Source of the DNA: Blautia sp. An81 | GTDB taxonomy: Bacteria > Bacillota > Clostridia > Lachnospirales > Lachnospiraceae | Direction of reading: 5' to 3' | NCBI RefSeq assembly: GCF_002161285.1 | Contig: NZ_NFHH01000027.1 | Span: forward strand, 1 to 53,467 | Length of the DNA stretch: 53,467 bases | Shown: one piece after another, positions 51,361-53,467 of the stretch | Layout: each line of letters opens with the position of its first letter | How positions within the stretch are numbered: the first letter of the stretch is position 1 | Position numbers and translations under genes: made by a program | The notes under the pieces: model-generated | The model's input: only the letters and a program-made list of their open reading frames with translations | The model's database searches: none | What the model was told of the DNA's origin: nothing

Positions 51361-51382
51361 AAAGGAGGTGCCAGATATGGCA
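51361..51382 (+). repeat. 22-bp exact duplicate of the DUF3847 initiation region
   Basis: The ribosome site and start of mobA (51361-51382) are identical to 50993-51014 at the DUF3847 gene. The core TGCCA-GATA-TGGCA is an inverted repeat containing the ATG. It may be a translational or transcriptional operator that coordinates the two mobilization proteins. Confidence 0.6.
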
Positions 51383-53086
51383 ATTTATCATATGCAAGCC
51401 AAAGTCGTCAGCCGTGGTTCCGGTCGGTCTGCTGTTGCTGCCTCTGCTTATATGAGCTGTAGCCGCATGTACAATGATTACGATGGCATCCAGCATGACT
51501 ATACCAGAAAGCAGGGTCTGATTTATCAGGAGGTGATGCTTCCTCCAATGGCTCCATCCAAATGGAATGACCGGGAACAACTCTGGAATGCTGTGGAAGA
51601 AACCGAAAAGACAAAAGACAGCCGACTGGCAAGAGAATTTGTTGTCGCACTCCCCGTTGAGTTGGATAAAGACAGCAATATTTCTCTTCTTCAAGATTTT
51701 ATTCAAAAGAATTTTGTAGATATGGGGATGTGTGCTGATTTTGCCATTCACGATACAGATGGTCACAATCCCCATGCACACATTCTTCTTACTGTCCGAC
51801 CACTAAATGAAAATGGAACATGGCAGTATAAAACAGAAAAAGAATATCTCTGTATCAAAGATGGGGAAGAAAAAGGATTTACTGCTTCTGAATTTAAAAC
51901 TGCTCAAAAACAGGGATGGGAAAAGCAATATCGCTATAAAGTTGGGAAAAAGAAAGAATATCTGACTTCCTCTGTTGCACAGGGAAAAGGATATGAACGG
52001 ATTGATAAGCACCCCAAGAGTAGCCGGTATGGCAGACAGAATCCCATTTCCGAACAATGGAACAGTGATGAACAACTCTGCATCTGGCGGGTAAACTGGG
52101 CAGATGCCGTAAATAAAATGCTTGCACGTAATCAGATAAATGCTACCATTGATCACCGCAGCTTTGCAGATCAGGGAATCACCGAACAGCCAACCATCCA
52201 TGAAGGCTACATTGCCCAGAATATGGAAAAGAATGGCATGATAGCAGACCGCTGTGAAATCAACCGTCAGATTCGTGCAGATAACAAAATGCTCCGGGAA
52301 TTAAAAGCACAGGTAGCAAAACTGGCACAGGCTGTAGAAAAATCTATTCCAATAATAGCTGAAACGTTAGAAGCGATCCGCAATCATATGATTTTTACAC
52401 AGTATCATTTACTTCATAATGAGATGCAAAAAGAAGTAATTCATGATTGGATGAATCATTTTAATCCAATACTGAATAAATACAACACCGTTAAAAAGAA
52501 ACTCAAATCTAAAGTTACGGAACGGATAGAACTGAATGTGAAAAAAGAGAAAACCAGTATTTTGAATCCCATCCAGCATATAAAATTGAATCAGCAGCTT
52601 ACCACTGTTACCGAAGAAATTGAAGAACTGAAATCAAGGAAAGAGCAGCTAATCTTCCAGGCACAATGCTCTACTGATAAAGATATGACGAATCTATCCA
52701 AGAAATATGACCAGATGAATAACAATCTTGATATCCTAGATTCTCAGGACATCTCCCTTAAAAAGCAGCTTGAAAAAGACGCCGCTGCTTTCCGGGAAGA
52801 AAAATTTCGTCCTGATCCAGAACAATACACAGAATTGCTGGATACCAGAATCCAGATACGTCCTGATTTCCGGGACAAGCTGATAGAGCAGCTCAAAGGT
52901 ACTTTCGGTAAATATTATGACTATCACCGCCGTGATATTGCAGCCAATGAGGTGGATTATCTCAATGTGGAAGATCCGAATGTCTTCTCCCATCGTGCAT
53001 GGGAACTTAAATATCAGAGAGAACAGGAAATTCGGCGAAATCAGCCTGCTCGGACTAAGAAAAAGTCATATGATATGGAATTGTAG
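51377..53086 (+). CDS. mobA: MobA/MobL-family relaxase
   Basis: 569 residues from the ATG at 51377 (AAAGGAGG upstream; the frame from 51296 lies in oriT). The relaxase domain begins I-Y-H-M-Q-A-K-V-V-S-R-G-S-G-R-S-A-V-A-A-S-A-Y, with probable catalytic tyrosine(s) near residues 25-40. The metal site is H-N-P-H-A-H near residue 130. The C-terminal 250 residues are helical and charged (coiled coil). It would nick the adjacent oriT and pilot the strand into a conjugation channel supplied by another element, perhaps the nearby ICE. No primase domain is recognised. Confidence 0.93.
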   Translation: MAIYHMQAKVVSRGSGRSAVAASAYMSCSRMYNDYDGIQHDYTRKQGLIYQEVMLPPMAPSKWNDREQLWNAVEETEKTKDSRLAREFVVALPVELDKDSNISLLQDFIQKNFVDMGMCADFAIHDTDGHNPHAHILLTVRPLNENGTWQYKTEKEYLCIKDGEEKGFTASEFKTAQKQGWEKQYRYKVGKKKEYLTSSVAQGKGYERIDKHPKSSRYGRQNPISEQWNSDEQLCIWRVNWADAVNKMLARNQINATIDHRSFADQGITEQPTIHEGYIAQNMEKNGMIADRCEINRQIRADNKMLRELKAQVAKLAQAVEKSIPIIAETLEAIRNHMIFTQYHLLHNEMQKEVIHDWMNHFNPILNKYNTVKKKLKSKVTERIELNVKKEKTSILNPIQHIKLNQQLTTVTEEIEELKSRKEQLIFQAQCSTDKDMTNLSKKYDQMNNNLDILDSQDISLKKQLEKDAAAFREEKFRPDPEQYTELLDTRIQIRPDFRDKLIEQLKGTFGKYYDYHRRDIAANEVDYLNVEDPNVFSHRAWELKYQREQEIRRNQPARTKKKSYDMEL

Positions 53087-53093
53087 TATCTTT

Positions 53094-53130
53094 AAAGGCG
53101 TATGAATTTGCTTCAAGCTCATACGCCTTT
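53094..53130 (+). terminator. Terminator-like hairpin after mobA
   Basis: AAAGGCGTATGA pairs perfectly with TCATACGCCTTT around 13 bases, 8 bp past the mobA stop. The T-run is short (TTTCC), so termination strength is uncertain. Confidence 0.65.
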
Positions 53131-53254
53131 CCATATGCTAATATGGAATTTGTCTGAGACAGCTGTTACAGCCTCATACCTATAGCCCAATTTCTATCAC
53201 TTATTCTTTCCACGTAAGTAGGTAATCATCCGTATCTTGACAAAATATGAAAAT

Positions 53255-53274
53255 CCCCCAGTATTTACCGGGGG
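53255..53274 (-). terminator. Hairpin downstream of the IS66 transposase
   Basis: CCCCC and GTA pair with TAC and GGGGG. On the minus strand the stem is followed by ATTTTC. It lies 13 bp past the transposase stop. Confidence 0.6.
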
Positions 53275-53286
53275 AAAATTAGTCTC

Positions 53287-53467
53287 TCATTTTTTCAGTT
53301 TGCTGCGGCAGTCAGCCGGCAGGCTGTTGGACCATGGAAGCAGTTCCAGCATAGCTTCCTTTTCCGGGAATGGACTAAGATCTTTCATCTGCTCCATCAC
53401 ATAGGTGAGATAATTGTAGGGTTTCAGCCCGTTCAGCATGGCTGTTTCCGTGATGCTGTATACAGTT
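53287..53467 (-). CDS. IS66-family transposase, C-terminal fragment
   Basis: 60 codons at the right edge, open on the upstream side. The product (T-V-Y-S-I-T-E-T-A-M-L-N-G-L-K-P-Y-N-Y-L, then L-L-P-W-S-N-S-L-P-A-D-C) matches the C-terminal IS66 motif (S-I-V-E-T-A-K-A-N-G-L-N-P-Y-x-Y-L, then L-P-W). The rest of the gene lies to the right of the window, so it is not known whether the transposase is intact. Confidence 0.85.
   Translation of the reverse strand, partial: TVYSITETAMLNGLKPYNYLTYVMEQMKDLSPFPEKEAMLELLPWSNSLPADCRSKLKK

Larger units (their letters stand above)
53214..53467 (-). mobile_element. IS66-family insertion sequence, right part cut by window edge
   Basis: The transposase C-terminus at 53287-53467 and a following terminator identify an IS66-type element. 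A GTAAGTAGG sequence at 53214 resembles the GTAA start of IS66 terminal repeats and may be the end of the element. The other end is outside the window, so the 8-bp target duplication cannot be checked. Confidence 0.6.

Noticed and set aside
51296..51376. N-terminal extension of mobA
   Set aside because: Lies in oriT and lacks a ribosome site; the ATG at 51377 has AAAGGAGG and begins at the family N-terminus.
1..53467. tRNA or rRNA genes
   Set aside because: No cloverleaf or rRNA-like sequence was recognised by eye; a covariance-model scan would be needed to exclude degenerate copies.

Overview
The window reads as DNA from a Gram-positive anaerobe of the Clostridia (Lachnospiraceae-like gut bacterium). 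Support: AGGAGG-type ribosome sites, a sortase-anchored Cna-B surface protein, a Tn1549-type conjugation module (PrgI, Maff2, PcfB, DUF4366, DUF4315), RepA_N replication initiators and an agr-type GHKL/LytTR pair. No rRNA or tRNA gene was recognised. The assignment comes from family recognition by eye, not from a search.

Region 1 (1 to about 37.9 kb, nearly all minus strand) is most of an integrative and conjugative element (ICE). From its right end leftwards it carries a large serine recombinase (36.1-37.8 kb), DUF6075 and DUF3970 proteins, ParA, ParB and a RepA_N initiator whose gene contains nine exact 23-bp iterons. Next come two tiny membrane proteins, an XRE regulator, a 52-residue protein and two sigma-like regulators. 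An AT-rich KAP-type P-loop NTPase (cargo, possible defence) separates these from a 2003-residue surface protein. The transfer genes follow: two small proteins, PcfB, the VirD4 coupling ATPase, Maff2, a VirB6/TrbL-like channel protein, PrgI, the VirB4 ATPase, a DNA methyltransferase, an NlpC/P60 cell-wall hydrolase, DUF4315, DUF4366 and topoisomerase III. An opposite-strand Phd/RelE toxin-antitoxin pair and a giant methyltransferase-helicase complete it. The helicase gene is cut at its TGTP motif by the 5' end of a group II intron that runs off the left edge. No ICE relaxase is in view, so it is expected to the left.

Five copies of one palindrome (half-site CTTTGCGACA) lie in regulatory gaps of the ICE. 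Three are spaced exactly 40 bp apart at 18.1-18.2 kb, and single copies lie at 30.0 and 31.98 kb. They look like binding sites of an element-encoded regulator or partition protein (XRE or ParB) and are the most interesting unexplained pattern here.

Region 2 (38-47.7 kb) is accessory DNA: an antitoxin/GNAT-type toxin pair, a tiny convergent gene, a STAND (NB-ARC-like) NTPase with C-terminal helical repeats, an ABC exporter/immunity-like operon with a lipoprotein, and an agr-like histidine kinase with a LytTR regulator.

Region 3 (47.8-53.1 kb, plus strand) is a plasmid-like mobilizable module. It has a ParM/ParR partition pair behind 11-bp repeats, a second RepA_N initiator (four in-gene iterons, again with a 23-bp period), a DnaC-like helicase loader, a DUF3847 protein, an RSF1010-type oriT and a MobA/MobL relaxase. 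An IS66-family transposase C-terminus enters from the right edge.
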